A DNA stretch of 14,930 nt. Origin: Atribacteria bacterium SCGC AAA255-N14. Its GTDB lineage: Bacteria; Atribacterota; JS1; SB-45; 34-128. How positions within the stretch are numbered: position 1 is the stretch's first letter; every line of letters starts with the position of its first letter. Positions 7,859-14,717 of the stretch are shown piece after piece. The notes beneath the pieces are model-generated. The model searched no databases and was not told where the DNA came from. It worked only from the letters and a program-made list of their open reading frames with translations. The DNA lies in assembly GCA_000405345.1 (NCBI GenBank), contig ASPC01000048.1, forward strand, positions 1-14,930. The letters are read 5' to 3'. A program made the position numbers and the translations under genes.

Positions 7859-8272
7859 CTAACCTATCACTAATAAAACATCGCCTGTGTCTACCATATC
7901 ATTTGCGGCTACGTTTATCTTTTTTACGTTTCCTGAGGCATTGGCTACAATTTCATTTTCCATCTTCATCGCTTCTAAAATTAATAAAGTATCCCCTTCT
8001 TTTACGCTATCTCCTTCGGATACCTTTAACTGAAGTACTTTGCCGGGCATAGGCGCTAATACTTCCTCTCCTGCTACCGCTGCAGCTGGTGTTTTGGTAG
8101 GGCTTGGGCTAGATGAGGGTTTAGCTGCTTTCTGACTTACCGGTTCTTCTTTCACTTTAACTGCAACTGTTTGAGGAGCAGAAATGGCGCCTGCTGATAA
8201 TTCATTTCCTCCTACTTCTTCTACTTCTACTTCGTATGTTTTACCGTCTACTTTAATTTGAAATTTTCTCAT
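7859..8272 (-). CDS. Biotin carboxyl carrier protein (decarboxylase gamma, MmdC-like)
   Basis: The 137-residue protein has a short N-terminal part (1-25), a flexible Ala/Pro/Ser/Lys-rich linker (about 30-68) and a biotinyl domain (about 70-137). The biotinylation motif EAMKMENEI is intact, with the target lysine at 103. It carries carboxybiotin from the carboxyltransferase (the gene at 8979-10535) to the membrane pump (6722-7840). The opening residues FQIKVDGKTYEVEVEEV are the common start of carrier subunits in this family. A GGAG ribosome-binding site lies upstream of the ATG at 8272. The gene sits between the OadG-type subunit (39-base gap) and the pump gene (18-base gap), so it is surely co-transcribed. 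It needs a biotin-protein ligase encoded elsewhere. Confidence 0.93.
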   Translation of the reverse strand: MRKFQIKVDGKTYEVEVEEVGGNELSAGAISAPQTVAVKVKEEPVSQKAAKPSSSPSPTKTPAAAVAGEEVLAPMPGKVLQLKVSEGDSVKEGDTLLILEAMKMENEIVANASGNVKKINVAANDMVDTGDVLLVIG

Positions 8273-8311
8273 TTTGTTTATTTTTCTCCTTTTTTTCGAT
8301 ATTAATATTTA

Positions 8312-8671
8312 TTATTTTCTCCCTAACATTAATTCTTGTCTCCCCATAGCAGACCAGGGAGCAATCGAAGATGTTTGATATTTTTTAATACTTAGTATTT
8401 TAAATTTACTTTTTGGTTTTTCCAAATATGAAGCAACCGCAGCAGTAATTACAGCTACTAACTTACCATCAATTTCTTCTTTTTCTTTTATTGAAGTAAC
8501 GCCTGACGGCAGGGAAGTGACCTTAATTTCTTTCGGCATCTTTTTTTCTTTTTTTATTCCTACAACATTCTTTAAAGATACTATAATTAAAGCCAATCCT
8601 CCCAGAACTAAAAACACTATAACCATATCTATAGTTGCTACCTGTAAAGCTCCATTAATTCCTTCAAACAT
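8312..8671 (-). CDS. OadG-type small subunit of the Na+ decarboxylase (MmdD-like)
   Basis: The 119-residue protein has one N-terminal membrane segment (about residues 14-34), a charged cytoplasmic linker and a conserved C-terminal stretch, SIAPWSAMGRQELMLGRK. This is the layout of OadG/MmdD subunits, which hold the carboxyltransferase, the biotin carrier and the membrane pump together. An AAGGAGGA ribosome-binding site lies about 10 bases before the ATG. Veillonella has an additional small epsilon subunit similar to the C-terminal part of delta. No separate gene for it is seen here, and the gaps on either side are too small or have no suitable frame. Assignment rests on architecture and position between mmdA and the biotin carrier gene. 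Confidence 0.85.
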   Translation of the reverse strand: MFEGINGALQVATIDMVIVFLVLGGLALIIVSLKNVVGIKKEKKMPKEIKVTSLPSGVTSIKEKEEIDGKLVAVITAAVASYLEKPKSKFKILSIKKYQTSSIAPWSAMGRQELMLGRK

Positions 8672-8790
8672 ATTTATTCATTCCTCCTTCTTTAATAGTC
8701 GTTAGTCGTTAGTGAATAGTATATAGTTAAAAACAAAAACTAAAAACCATAATTTAAAACTTAAAACTTTCTTTGTATTATTTATTGTAG

Positions 8791-8810
8791 GGGTCGAATT
8801 TATTCGACCC
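8791..8810. repeat. 20-base palindrome, copy 1
   Basis: GGGTCGAATTTATTCGACCC forms an 8-base stem with a 4-base TTTA core. It is preceded by GTAG. Its layout matches the palindrome at 8835-8854 read on the other strand. Confidence 0.85.
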
Positions 8811-8834
8811 GAATTATTTTGATAATTTTCTTGT

Positions 8835-8854
8835 GGGCTTGATAAATCAAGCCC
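8835..8854. repeat. 20-base palindrome, copy 2 (inverted, compensated arms)
   Basis: GGGCTTGATAAATCAAGCCC has the same 8-4-8 plan. On the minus strand its core reads ATTTAT like copy 1, and it is preceded by GTAA. The four inner arm bases differ from copy 1 on both sides so that pairing is fully kept. Confidence 0.85.
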
Positions 8855-8884
8855 TTACTTCTGTTATTTCCGCATTTTTATGTC

Positions 8885-8904
8885 ATTCCCACGGAAGCGG
8901 GAAT
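8885..8904. repeat. ATTCCC-N8-GGGAAT repeat
   Basis: ATTCCCACGGAAGCGGGAAT sits within TGTCATTCCCACGG. It fits the ATTCCC-N8-GGGAAT consensus of Neisseria dRS3 and of similar GTCATTCCCGCG... repeats seen between genes in many bacteria. The resemblance is to the consensus only; common ancestry is not claimed. Confidence 0.6.
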
Positions 8905-8978
8905 CTATTCTTCTTCTTTTTCTTTCTTTTCCTTCCTTTATTCGCTATATACTATATACTAACGACTATATACTGTTT

Positions 8979-10535
8979 TTATACCGGGAAATTACCGTGT
9001 TTCTTCGCTGGTCTGCTTTCCCTCTTTGTAGATAACATTTCAAAAGTAGTTACAAGACGTGGCCTGGTTTCCCGCGGGTCAATAATTATATCAACATAAC
9101 CTCGTTTGGCTGCTTCATAAGGATTAGAAAATTTTAGTTGAAATTCATCAATCTTTTCTTGACGAACTTTTTCAGGATTATCTGCTTTGGCTATCTCTTT
9201 TCTAAAGATAATATTTGCTGCCCCCTGGGAACCCATTACGGCAATTTCCGCTGTAGGCCAGGCAATTACCTGATCTGCTCCTAAATCCCTACTGCACATT
9301 GCCAGATAAGCCCCTCCATAAGATTTACGAACAATCAAAGTAATTTTTGGAACAGTTGCTTCTGAATAAGCATATAGCAATTTTGCTCCGTGTCGGATAA
9401 TCCCTCCGTATTCTTGCGCGGACCCTGGTAAAAACCCCGGAACATCAACCAAAGTTAGAATAGGAATATTGAAAGCATCACAAAATCGGACAAAACGCGC
9501 TGCTTTATCAGAGGCATTAATATCCAAACAGCCCGCCAAGACTTTTGGTTGATTAGCTATTATACCTATGGATTGGCCATTTAATCTGGCAAACCCGGTA
9601 AGCATATTTGTTGCAAAATAAGGATGAGATTCAAAAAAATCTCCCTCATCTACAATGTATTTTATTACATCTTTCATTTCATAAGGTTTGTTTGGATCTG
9701 TAGGTACAATATTTAAAAGGGCTTCTTCTATTCGATTTGGATCATCCTTACATTCTATAGATGGAGTAGTTTCCATATTGTTAGAGGGCAGGTAACCCAT
9801 CATCTTTCTTACCATCTGGTAAACTTCCTCTTCGTTCTCTGCAACAAAATGAGCCACTCCACTCTTTCTATTATGAGTCATGGCTCCCCCTAATTTCTCT
9901 GAAGTAACTACTTCTCCGGTAACCGCTTTAATAACATCTGGTCCGGTAATATGCATTATGCCAACATTCTTTACCATAAATACAAAATCCATTATGGCAG
10001 GAGAGTAAACTGCTCCTCCGGCAGCCGGCCCGACAATTATTGATATCTGAGGGATTACTCCGGAAGCAATAGTATTACGATAAAATAGTTGTCCATAACC
10101 GCTTAGAGAATCTACTCCTTCTTGAATGCGGGCTCCTCCAGAATCATTTATTCCGATACATGGTGCCCCCATTTTCATAGCCATATCAAACACCTTACAT
10201 ATCTTCTTAGCGTGCATTTCTCCCAATGAACCGCCAATAACAGTAAAATCCTGAGCAAAAACATAAATCAGTCTTTCATTAATAGTTCCATAACCGGTTA
10301 CAACTCCCTCTCCGGGTGCCTCCACTTTATCCATACCAAAATTGCTGCATCTGTGCTCAACTAACATATCAAGTTCCACAAAGCTATCTTTATCTAAAAG
10401 AAGGTCAATCCTTTCCCGAGCAGTAAGTTTACCTTTTTCATGTTGAGCTTGTATTCTTTTCTTTCCTCCAGCTGCTTTTACTTTTTCTTCTCTTTCTCTT
10501 AAATTTTTCATTAACTCATCAATTGATAATTTCAT
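8979..10535 (-). CDS. mmdA: Methylmalonyl-CoA decarboxylase alpha subunit (carboxyltransferase)
   Basis: The 518-residue protein is a two-domain acyl-CoA carboxyltransferase of the MmdA/PccB family with normal length. In the N-terminal half SGGARIQEG (132-140) and [10 protein letters not shown] (171-180) form the CoA-ester oxyanion region. In the C-terminal half VPGFLPG (365-371), YGGAY (407-411) and MGSQGA (434-439) form the biotin side. It moves the carboxyl group of (S)-methylmalonyl-CoA to biotin on the carrier subunit. On sequence alone it could be a propionyl-CoA carboxylase beta subunit. The adjoining OadG-, biotin-carrier- and OadB-type genes, and no biotin carboxylase gene, make a Na+-pumping decarboxylase more likely. 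An AAAGGTGG ribosome-binding site precedes the ATG. Spacers of 124 bases (from the epimerase) and 307 bases (to the OadG gene) make co-transcription likely but not certain. Confidence 0.92.
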   Translation of the reverse strand: MKLSIDELMKNLREREEKVKAAGGKKRIQAQHEKGKLTARERIDLLLDKDSFVELDMLVEHRCSNFGMDKVEAPGEGVVTGYGTINERLIYVFAQDFTVIGGSLGEMHAKKICKVFDMAMKMGAPCIGINDSGGARIQEGVDSLSGYGQLFYRNTIASGVIPQISIIVGPAAGGAVYSPAIMDFVFMVKNVGIMHITGPDVIKAVTGEVVTSEKLGGAMTHNRKSGVAHFVAENEEEVYQMVRKMMGYLPSNNMETTPSIECKDDPNRIEEALLNIVPTDPNKPYEMKDVIKYIVDEGDFFESHPYFATNMLTGFARLNGQSIGIIANQPKVLAGCLDINASDKAARFVRFCDAFNIPILTLVDVPGFLPGSAQEYGGIIRHGAKLLYAYSEATVPKITLIVRKSYGGAYLAMCSRDLGADQVIAWPTAEIAVMGSQGAANIIFRKEIAKADNPEKVRQEKIDEFQLKFSNPYEAAKRGYVDIIIDPRETRPRLVTTFEMLSTKRESRPAKKHGNFPV

Positions 10536-10659
10536 TAATTTATCTTACCACCTTTCTCCAGTATTTTTAAAAATAATCAGGGATCCAAGAGTCAGGAGTC
10601 AGAAGAATTTTAAATATGTTTTCTGGCTTCTGGATTCTGGTTTCTGAATTCTATTTTTT
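10536..10659. repeat. Short spacer with TTCTGG-word repeats
   Basis: The spacer between the epimerase gene and mmdA contains AGAGTCAGGAGTCAGAAG (10588-10605) and then a run of TTCTGG/TTCTGA words (10621-10652). The TTCTGGCTTCT and TCTGAATTCT words recur at 14659-14675. GTCAGAAG and CTTCTGG are roughly inverted around the middle. No gene or terminator is seen. Confidence 0.5.
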
Positions 10660-11064
10660 CTATTTATCTCTTTCGCATAATTCAACAAGAATGCCGTTAG
10701 TATCCTTGGGATGTAAAAAGGCTATCTTGGCTCCGCCTGCTCCATACCTCGGTTTTTCGTCTATTAATCTAACTCCTTCCTTTTTTAATTTTTCTAATAC
10801 TTCCTCAATATTATTAACTCTAAAAGCAATATGTTGAATCCCCTCGCCTTTCTTCTCAATAAACCTGGCAATAGGACCCTCCGGTGAAGTAGATTCCAAC
10901 AGTTCTAATTCACTATCGCCTAAAGGTAGGAAAGCAACTTTAACTTTCTGTTCTTCTACAATCTCTTCGCCAACAACTTTCAACCCCAGTATATTACTTA
11001 GAAGTTTACTAGTTTTTTCAATATTTCTTACCGCGATTCCAATATGATCTATCTTTTCAACCAT
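10660..11064 (-). CDS. mce: Methylmalonyl-CoA epimerase
   Basis: The 134-residue protein belongs to the vicinal oxygen chelate superfamily and has the length of methylmalonyl-CoA epimerase. It opens with KIDHIGIAVRNIEK and carries a second half-motif, GIQHIAFRV. Likely metal ligands are His7, His78 and Glu128, with an acidic residue in SELELLES (around 54) as the fourth. It interconverts the (R) and (S) forms of methylmalonyl-CoA, bridging the B12-dependent mutase, which handles the R form, and the decarboxylase, which uses the S form. Its start overlaps the end of meaB by 8 bases, implying translational coupling. Together with mmdA downstream this makes the assignment strong, even though VOC proteins as a group have varied functions. 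Confidence 0.93.
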   Translation of the reverse strand: MVEKIDHIGIAVRNIEKTSKLLSNILGLKVVGEEIVEEQKVKVAFLPLGDSELELLESTSPEGPIARFIEKKGEGIQHIAFRVNNIEEVLEKLKKEGVRLIDEKPRYGAGGAKIAFLHPKDTNGILVELCERDK

Positions 11065-12019
11065 TTTTTACACCTCCCTGTGTATAAGAATGCACTAATA
11101 CATTTGACAATTTCTCTACTGCAGTATAAGGATCTTCTTCCCGATTTACTATTTTAGTGACTATCTTATTTAAAAATCCGTTATCAATAAAAGTTGAAAG
11201 TGTTTCTTTCCATTGTTCCTGGATAAGGTCAAATATCTCTTTCTTGGCACTCTCCCGGCGTCTTTGTTCTAACTCTCCACTTTCTTTTAGATAGCTGATA
11301 TGTCGATCAATCTCTTCTAAAAGTTTTTTAATACCAACGTTGTCGGTTGCTATAGTCTTTAGAACCGGAGGATGCCATTTCTTGTTTTGGTTTAAATCTA
11401 ACATCATTCCTATCTCGGTAGCTAAACGTTCACAACCTTCTTTGTCGGCTTTGTTAATTACAAAAATATCTCCTATTTCCATTATTCCGGCTTTTATAAT
11501 CTGGACATCGTCTCCCATTCCCGGCATGCTTATTAATACAACTGTATCAGCTACTTTAACTATGTCTACCTCCGACTGACCTACGCCTACCGTTTCAATA
11601 AATATTATATCTTTACCTAGTGCATCTAATATTTTTACCGTTGCCTGGGTGGCTTGAGAAAGTCCCCCGAGATGCCCTCGGGTACTCATGCTTCTTATAA
11701 AAACACCTTTGTCCAGGCTTAAATCCTGCATGCGAATTCTATCCCCCAACAACGCTCCGCCGGTAAATGGACTGGTAGGATCTATAGCAATGATACCAAC
11801 GGTTTTTCCCTGTCCACGTAAAATTTTGGTAATTTTATCAGTGACAGTGCTTTTCCCTGAACCGGGGGGGCCGGTTAAGCCTATTACCAGGGCCTTTCCG
11901 GTATAATTATAGAGCTTTTTTAAAATCTCCTGAGCTTGGCTAAAGTTATTTTCTACTAAAGTTATCAGCTTAGCAGCTGCTCTACGGTCACCATTAATTA
12001 TTTTTTCTACAATCTCCAT
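11057..12019 (-). CDS. meaB: MeaB/ArgK-type GTPase, methylmalonyl-CoA mutase chaperone
   Basis: The 320-residue G3E-family P-loop GTPase matches MeaB. Walker A (GLTGPPGSGKST) is at residues 47-58, IETVGVGQSEVD is the family-specific segment with the Walker B region, and NKAD is the guanine-specificity motif. MeaB gates B12 cofactor loading and protects methylmalonyl-CoA mutase from inactivation. I prefer ATG 12019 to an in-frame GTG at 12028 because AAGGTG at 12031-12026 is a good ribosome-binding site 6 bases before the ATG, and the GTG lies inside it. The gene starts the methylmalonyl cluster. The mutase genes usually found beside meaB are missing here; the upstream neighbour is hpt across a repeat-filled gap. 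Confidence 0.95.
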   Translation of the reverse strand: MEIVEKIINGDRRAAAKLITLVENNFSQAQEILKKLYNYTGKALVIGLTGPPGSGKSTVTDKITKILRGQGKTVGIIAIDPTSPFTGGALLGDRIRMQDLSLDKGVFIRSMSTRGHLGGLSQATQATVKILDALGKDIIFIETVGVGQSEVDIVKVADTVVLISMPGMGDDVQIIKAGIMEIGDIFVINKADKEGCERLATEIGMMLDLNQNKKWHPPVLKTIATDNVGIKKLLEEIDRHISYLKESGELEQRRRESAKKEIFDLIQEQWKETLSTFIDNGFLNKIVTKIVNREEDPYTAVEKLSNVLVHSYTQGGVKNG

Positions 12020-12029
12020 AAAACACACC

Positions 12030-12320
12030 TTTTTATTATTATAGCGAATAGTATAACACTTTTAAAACTAAAAACTTAAAGCGAAAAGCGAAAAACCATA
12101 ATTCAAAATTCAAAACTTTTTCTTAGGTTTTAAGTTTTAAGCTTTGGTTTTGCGTTTTTAGCTTTACACTTTACGCTCTGATGCTATCCACTAACGACTA
12201 ATTTAACTAACCAACAGGCAAGATAGTAAAGCGGCTTTACTATATATTAACTTGAAACTTACATTTTGTATCTTGCAACTTGTATTTATACTAACGACTA
12301 TTCACTATTCACTAACGACT
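12030..12320. repeat. Degenerate inverted-word spacer between hpt and meaB
   Basis: No gene is seen. The left end has GAATAGTATA (12047-12056) and an A-rich tract with AAAAACCATAATT (12091-12103), the same order as at 8713-8754. The middle (12120-12175) is T-rich and roughly the reverse complement of 12058-12105. The right part carries ACTAACGACTA at 12190-12200 and 12290-12300, and ACTATTCACTAACGACT ending exactly before the hpt stop codon (12311-12320). CTTGAAACTT...CTTGCAACTTG words lie at 12251-12282. Confidence 0.6.
12038..12066 (-). promoter_or_regulatory. Tentative promoter for the meaB cluster
   Basis: A perfect TATAAT (12043-12038, minus strand) lies 17 bases after TTTAAA (12066-12061). 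Transcription would start close to the meaB ribosome-binding site, leaving almost no leader. An alternative -10, TATACT (12055-12050), would give a more usual leader but has a poorer -35. The surrounding DNA is AT-rich, so chance matches are easy. Confidence 0.3.
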
Positions 12321-12875
12321 TTACTTTAGCTCTCCCTTGTATATTTTGGGATTAAGGGTAAAAATAAAAGGAACATTTCTAAACTTGCCTGCATAATCCA
12401 AACCATAACCAACTACAAATTTATTAGGAATATCGAATCCTAAATAATCAACTCTAACCTTAACTTTCCTTCTGGCACTTTTAGTTAAAAGAGTACAAAC
12501 CTTTAAGCTAGCAGGTTTTCGTGATTTCAAAATTCTAAACAAATAATCAAGGGTCAATCCGGTATCCACTATATCTTCAACTATTAAAACATCTTTCCCT
12601 GCAATACTTTCATCCAGATCTTTTAATATCCTTACTACTCCCGAAGATTCTGTAGCTGCCCCATAACTGGAAATAGCCATAAAATCAAATATCATGGGAA
12701 TTGAAATTGCTCGAGCTAAATCTGACATAAATATTACGGCTCCCCTTAATACACCTATAAAGACCAGATCTTTGCCTTGATAGTCCCGGGTTATCTTTTT
12801 CCCTAATTCGGTAATTTTTTCTCTAATTTCTTCTTCTGTGATTAAAATTTCATCAATTTCATTATTCTTTAGCAT
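12321..12875 (-). CDS. hpt: Hypoxanthine phosphoribosyltransferase
   Basis: The 184-residue protein has all the marks of bacterial hypoxanthine(-guanine) phosphoribosyltransferase, a cytosolic purine-salvage enzyme making IMP or GMP from the base and PRPP. The PRPP loop reads VLIVEDIVDTGLT (96-108) with Glu100, Asp101, Asp104 and Thr105. GVLRGAVIFMSDLAR (41-55) is the loop contacting pyrophosphate, and GYGLDYAGKFRNVP (157-170) is the C-terminal base-binding stretch. The ATG at 12875 has AAGGAG 5 bases upstream. It follows tilS by 22 bases, the conserved tilS-hpt pairing of many bacteria. The ftsH gene that often comes next is absent; instead there is a repeat spacer starting directly at its stop codon. 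Confidence 0.96.
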   Translation of the reverse strand: MLKNNEIDEILITEEEIREKITELGKKITRDYQGKDLVFIGVLRGAVIFMSDLARAISIPMIFDFMAISSYGAATESSGVVRILKDLDESIAGKDVLIVEDIVDTGLTLDYLFRILKSRKPASLKVCTLLTKSARRKVKVRVDYLGFDIPNKFVVGYGLDYAGKFRNVPFIFTLNPKIYKGELK

Positions 12876-12897
12876 TTTTTCTCCTTCCTTATTAAAA

Positions 12898-14352
12898 TCA
12901 AAAATATTCCTGCAAAAAATTATTTTTTATTTTTATCTTTACACAGAGCACTTTTTTGGTATCAGAATTAATTTTTACCCGATCATCCAGTCTCATTCCC
13001 ATAATCCAAATTATTTGATCTTCATTATCAACCAATATAGGAATGAAATCTCGATGACTTTTAGGAATTTTATTATCAATAAAAAAATCTTTAACTTTTT
13101 TTAAGCCCTTCATCTTTAAGGGATAAAATTTATCTCCGCTCCGTCTATTTCTTAATTTAAGAGGAAGCTTAACTTTATTATAATCAATAAATTCCAGAAA
13201 TTCCCCTTTAGGTTTTTTTCTAGTAAAGTATAAAGAAGATTTTATGTCTGCAGAATCTAATTTTTTTATTTCAGCCTTTATGCCTAAAGATTTAATCTCT
13301 GTTTTCCCTGGAATTAATATATCGTATTCCCAAAAGGTAGGTATCTTCTCTGTTTGATCTTTGGAAATCCTCTTTTTGTAAATCATTATTTTGTTATAAA
13401 TCTTCTTGACCATTAAATTATCCGGGAGATAAATTTCTTTTTCACCCAGCTGGTACTCAGTAAGTTTTAATATTTCATTGTTATGTCTAAAGCTTATGGA
13501 ATAAAGATCTCCCTTTACAACTTCAATAGATTTTCTAATTATCCTTCTCTTTAAAGCCAGGGGGAGAGAGATAAATTTTTTTAAATCAATAATTACCGTT
13601 TCGGGACTTTCTCGCCTTGCAACTTCTTTAAAAAGCAATTCTGTCTCTTGGTTTAGATATACCGAAACTTCACTAATTATACTCCTGAGACGCAGTATAA
13701 TATCTTTTATATTTTTATTATAACCTTCGGAAAGCAAAGGAAAAAGCTCTAATCTAATTTTATTTCTAAAATATACAATTTCTTTATTGCTCGAATCTAC
13801 CCTATACTCTATTTTATTTTCTTTACAGTATTCTTCAATCTCTTCTCTGCTGCACTCTATCAAAGGTCTGATTATTTTGCCTCGCACCGGAGGGATTCCC
13901 ATCAAACCCTCTAATCCACTTCCTCTTAAAAATCTCATCATAACAGTTTCTACCTGATCATCAGCATTATGACCCAAGGCAATCTTGTTTGCCTTAAATT
14001 TATTGGCAGTTTCTGAATAAAATTTATATCTATATTTACGGGCAGCTTCTTCTATGCTTAGATGCTCTTTCTGAACAATCTCTGTTAAATTACAGCTTTT
14101 AACTTCGCAAGGCAAACCTGACTCTTGGGCTAAATTTTTAACAAAATTTGCATCTTCATCTGATTCTTCTCCTCTAAGCATATGATCAAGATGAGCAATA
14201 AAAAACGATAGGTTGTATCTCTTTTTAAGAGATAATAAAACCTGTAGAAGGGTTACTGAGTCAGGACCTCCTGATACACCTATCAGGACTCTGTCATTGA
14301 AAGAGAGCATATCAAACTTTTTTATAGTTTGCAAAATCTTCTCTTCTAACAT
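12898..14352 (-). CDS. tilS: tRNA(Ile)-lysidine synthetase TilS
   Basis: The 484-residue N-type ATP-pyrophosphatase converts the wobble cytidine of tRNA-Ile(CAU) to lysidine, changing its codon from AUG to AUA. The PP-loop SGGPDS lies at residues 27-32. The second signature HNADDQVETVMMRFLRGSG, the GMRGIPP-like GLMGIPPVRG and the R-x-I-C-P-like IRPLIECSREEI region follow. Near the C-terminus LRNRRSGDKFYPLKMKGLKK with FIDNKIPKSHRDFIPIL is the TilS C-terminal domain. So this is the longer, multi-domain form. ATG 14352 is preceded by AAAAGGAT. A hairpin and a tRNA gene with a CAU anticodon lie upstream on the same strand. Essential in most bacteria; no damage is seen. Confidence 0.96.
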   Translation of the reverse strand: MLEEKILQTIKKFDMLSFNDRVLIGVSGGPDSVTLLQVLLSLKKRYNLSFFIAHLDHMLRGEESDEDANFVKNLAQESGLPCEVKSCNLTEIVQKEHLSIEEAARKYRYKFYSETANKFKANKIALGHNADDQVETVMMRFLRGSGLEGLMGIPPVRGKIIRPLIECSREEIEEYCKENKIEYRVDSSNKEIVYFRNKIRLELFPLLSEGYNKNIKDIILRLRSIISEVSVYLNQETELLFKEVARRESPETVIIDLKKFISLPLALKRRIIRKSIEVVKGDLYSISFRHNNEILKLTEYQLGEKEIYLPDNLMVKKIYNKIMIYKKRISKDQTEKIPTFWEYDILIPGKTEIKSLGIKAEIKKLDSADIKSSLYFTRKKPKGEFLEFIDYNKVKLPLKLRNRRSGDKFYPLKMKGLKKVKDFFIDNKIPKSHRDFIPILVDNEDQIIWIMGMRLDDRVKINSDTKKVLCVKIKIKNNFLQEYF

Positions 14353-14370
14353 TTTTTATCCTTTTGTAAT

Positions 14371-14400
14371 TAAAGGCCTTTTTAATTAGAAAAGCCTTTA
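14371..14400 (-). terminator. Hairpin between tRNA-Met and tilS, weak terminator or processing site
   Basis: TAAAGGC and GCCTTTA at the ends pair, and the stem extends through TTTT/AAAA with one bulged base around a short AT loop. There is no clean T-run after it on the minus strand (ATTACAAAAGG follows). It may be a partial terminator after the tRNA, an RNA-processing structure, or protect the tilS mRNA 5' end. Confidence 0.4.
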
Positions 14401-14419
14401 ATTTTGAGATAAATATTTT

Positions 14420-14496
14420 TGGTGGCGGTGCTGAGATTCGAACTCAGGACCCTGCGGGTATGAACCGCATGCTCTAGCCATCTGAGCTACACCGCC
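14420..14496 (-). tRNA. tRNA-Met (CAU), probably elongator
   Basis: A complete 77-base tRNA including an encoded CCA (14422-14420). The acceptor stem GGCGGTG/CACCGCC is perfect. The D-arm is GCTC...GAGC, the anticodon stem TGCGG/CCGCA with loop TTCATAC gives anticodon CAT, the variable loop has 5 bases, and the T-arm is CTGAG-TTCGAAT-CTCAG with discriminator A. The fully paired first acceptor pair excludes an initiator. The GGCGGTGTAGCTCAG...GGTTCATACCCG pattern resembles elongator tRNA-Met of Bacillus more than tRNA-Ile2, whose loop is usually CTCATAA. The neighbouring tilS makes tRNA-Ile(CAU) worth excluding. Confidence 0.93.
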
Positions 14497-14498
14497 TA

Positions 14499-14717
14499 AG
14501 ACTAGTCGTTAGTGAAAAAACCTAGCGTGGAGCGTTGAGCGTATAGGATATTAGTTATCCAGTTACCCGGTTAGCCGGTTAAAATAGTCGTTAGTATAAA
14601 ATGAAAAATACAAGACTAGGTTCGGTTTAGAGTTTTTAAGTCATTAATTTCGGTTTAATCTGAATTCTGGCTTCTCTTTTCTTTCTTTACTAAATACTAT
14701 TCACTAACGACTAGTCT
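14499..14717. repeat. 219-base element with perfect 18-base inverted ends beside the tRNA
   Basis: AGACTAGTCGTTAGTGAA at 14499-14516 is exactly inverted at 14700-14717. The ends contain the same TAGTCGTTAGT word as the element at 8696-8968. Inside are another TAGTCGTTAGT (14585-14595), GAGCG and CCGGTTA word repeats, and a TCTGAATTCTGGCTTCT word (14659-14675). No coding sequence is seen. The left end lies 2 bases upstream of the tRNA 5' end, so the tRNA promoter, if separate, must lie within it. Confidence 0.65.

Larger units (their letters stand above)
8696..8968. repeat. MITE-like spacer with inverted TAGTCGTTAGT termini
   Basis: The 307-base gap between mmdA and the OadG-type gene is filled by this block. 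The left end carries two overlapping TAGTCGTTAGT copies (8696-8713) that continue into GAATAGTATATAG. The right end is the reverse complement: 8703-8726 and 8945-8968 pair at 22 of 24 positions. The interior holds an A-rich tract with AAAAACCATAATT (8742-8754), two 20-base palindromes and an ATTCCC-N8-GGGAAT repeat. No gene is seen. It could be a non-autonomous element or simply drifted repeat DNA. Confidence 0.65.

Noticed and set aside
8833..9099. Small + strand open frame over the mmdA 3' end
   Set aside because: It runs through palindromic repeats and antisense to mmdA, with low-complexity phenylalanine-rich product and no family resemblance.
8979..10535. Propionyl-CoA carboxylase beta subunit
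   Set aside because: Possible on sequence alone, but the adjoining OadG-, carrier- and OadB-type genes and the lack of biotin carboxylase favour a decarboxylase.
12838..13104. Small + strand open frame over the tilS 3' end
   Set aside because: Antisense to conserved TilS residues and composed of AT-rich reverse-strand codons.
14371..14400. T-box or riboswitch upstream of tilS
   Set aside because: Only a single short hairpin is present in a 67-base gap; there is no T-box motif or room for an aptamer.
14420..14496. tRNA-Ile(CAU) as TilS substrate
   Set aside because: Anticodon loop TTCATAC and the GGCGGTG acceptor fit elongator tRNA-Met better; kept only as a point to check.
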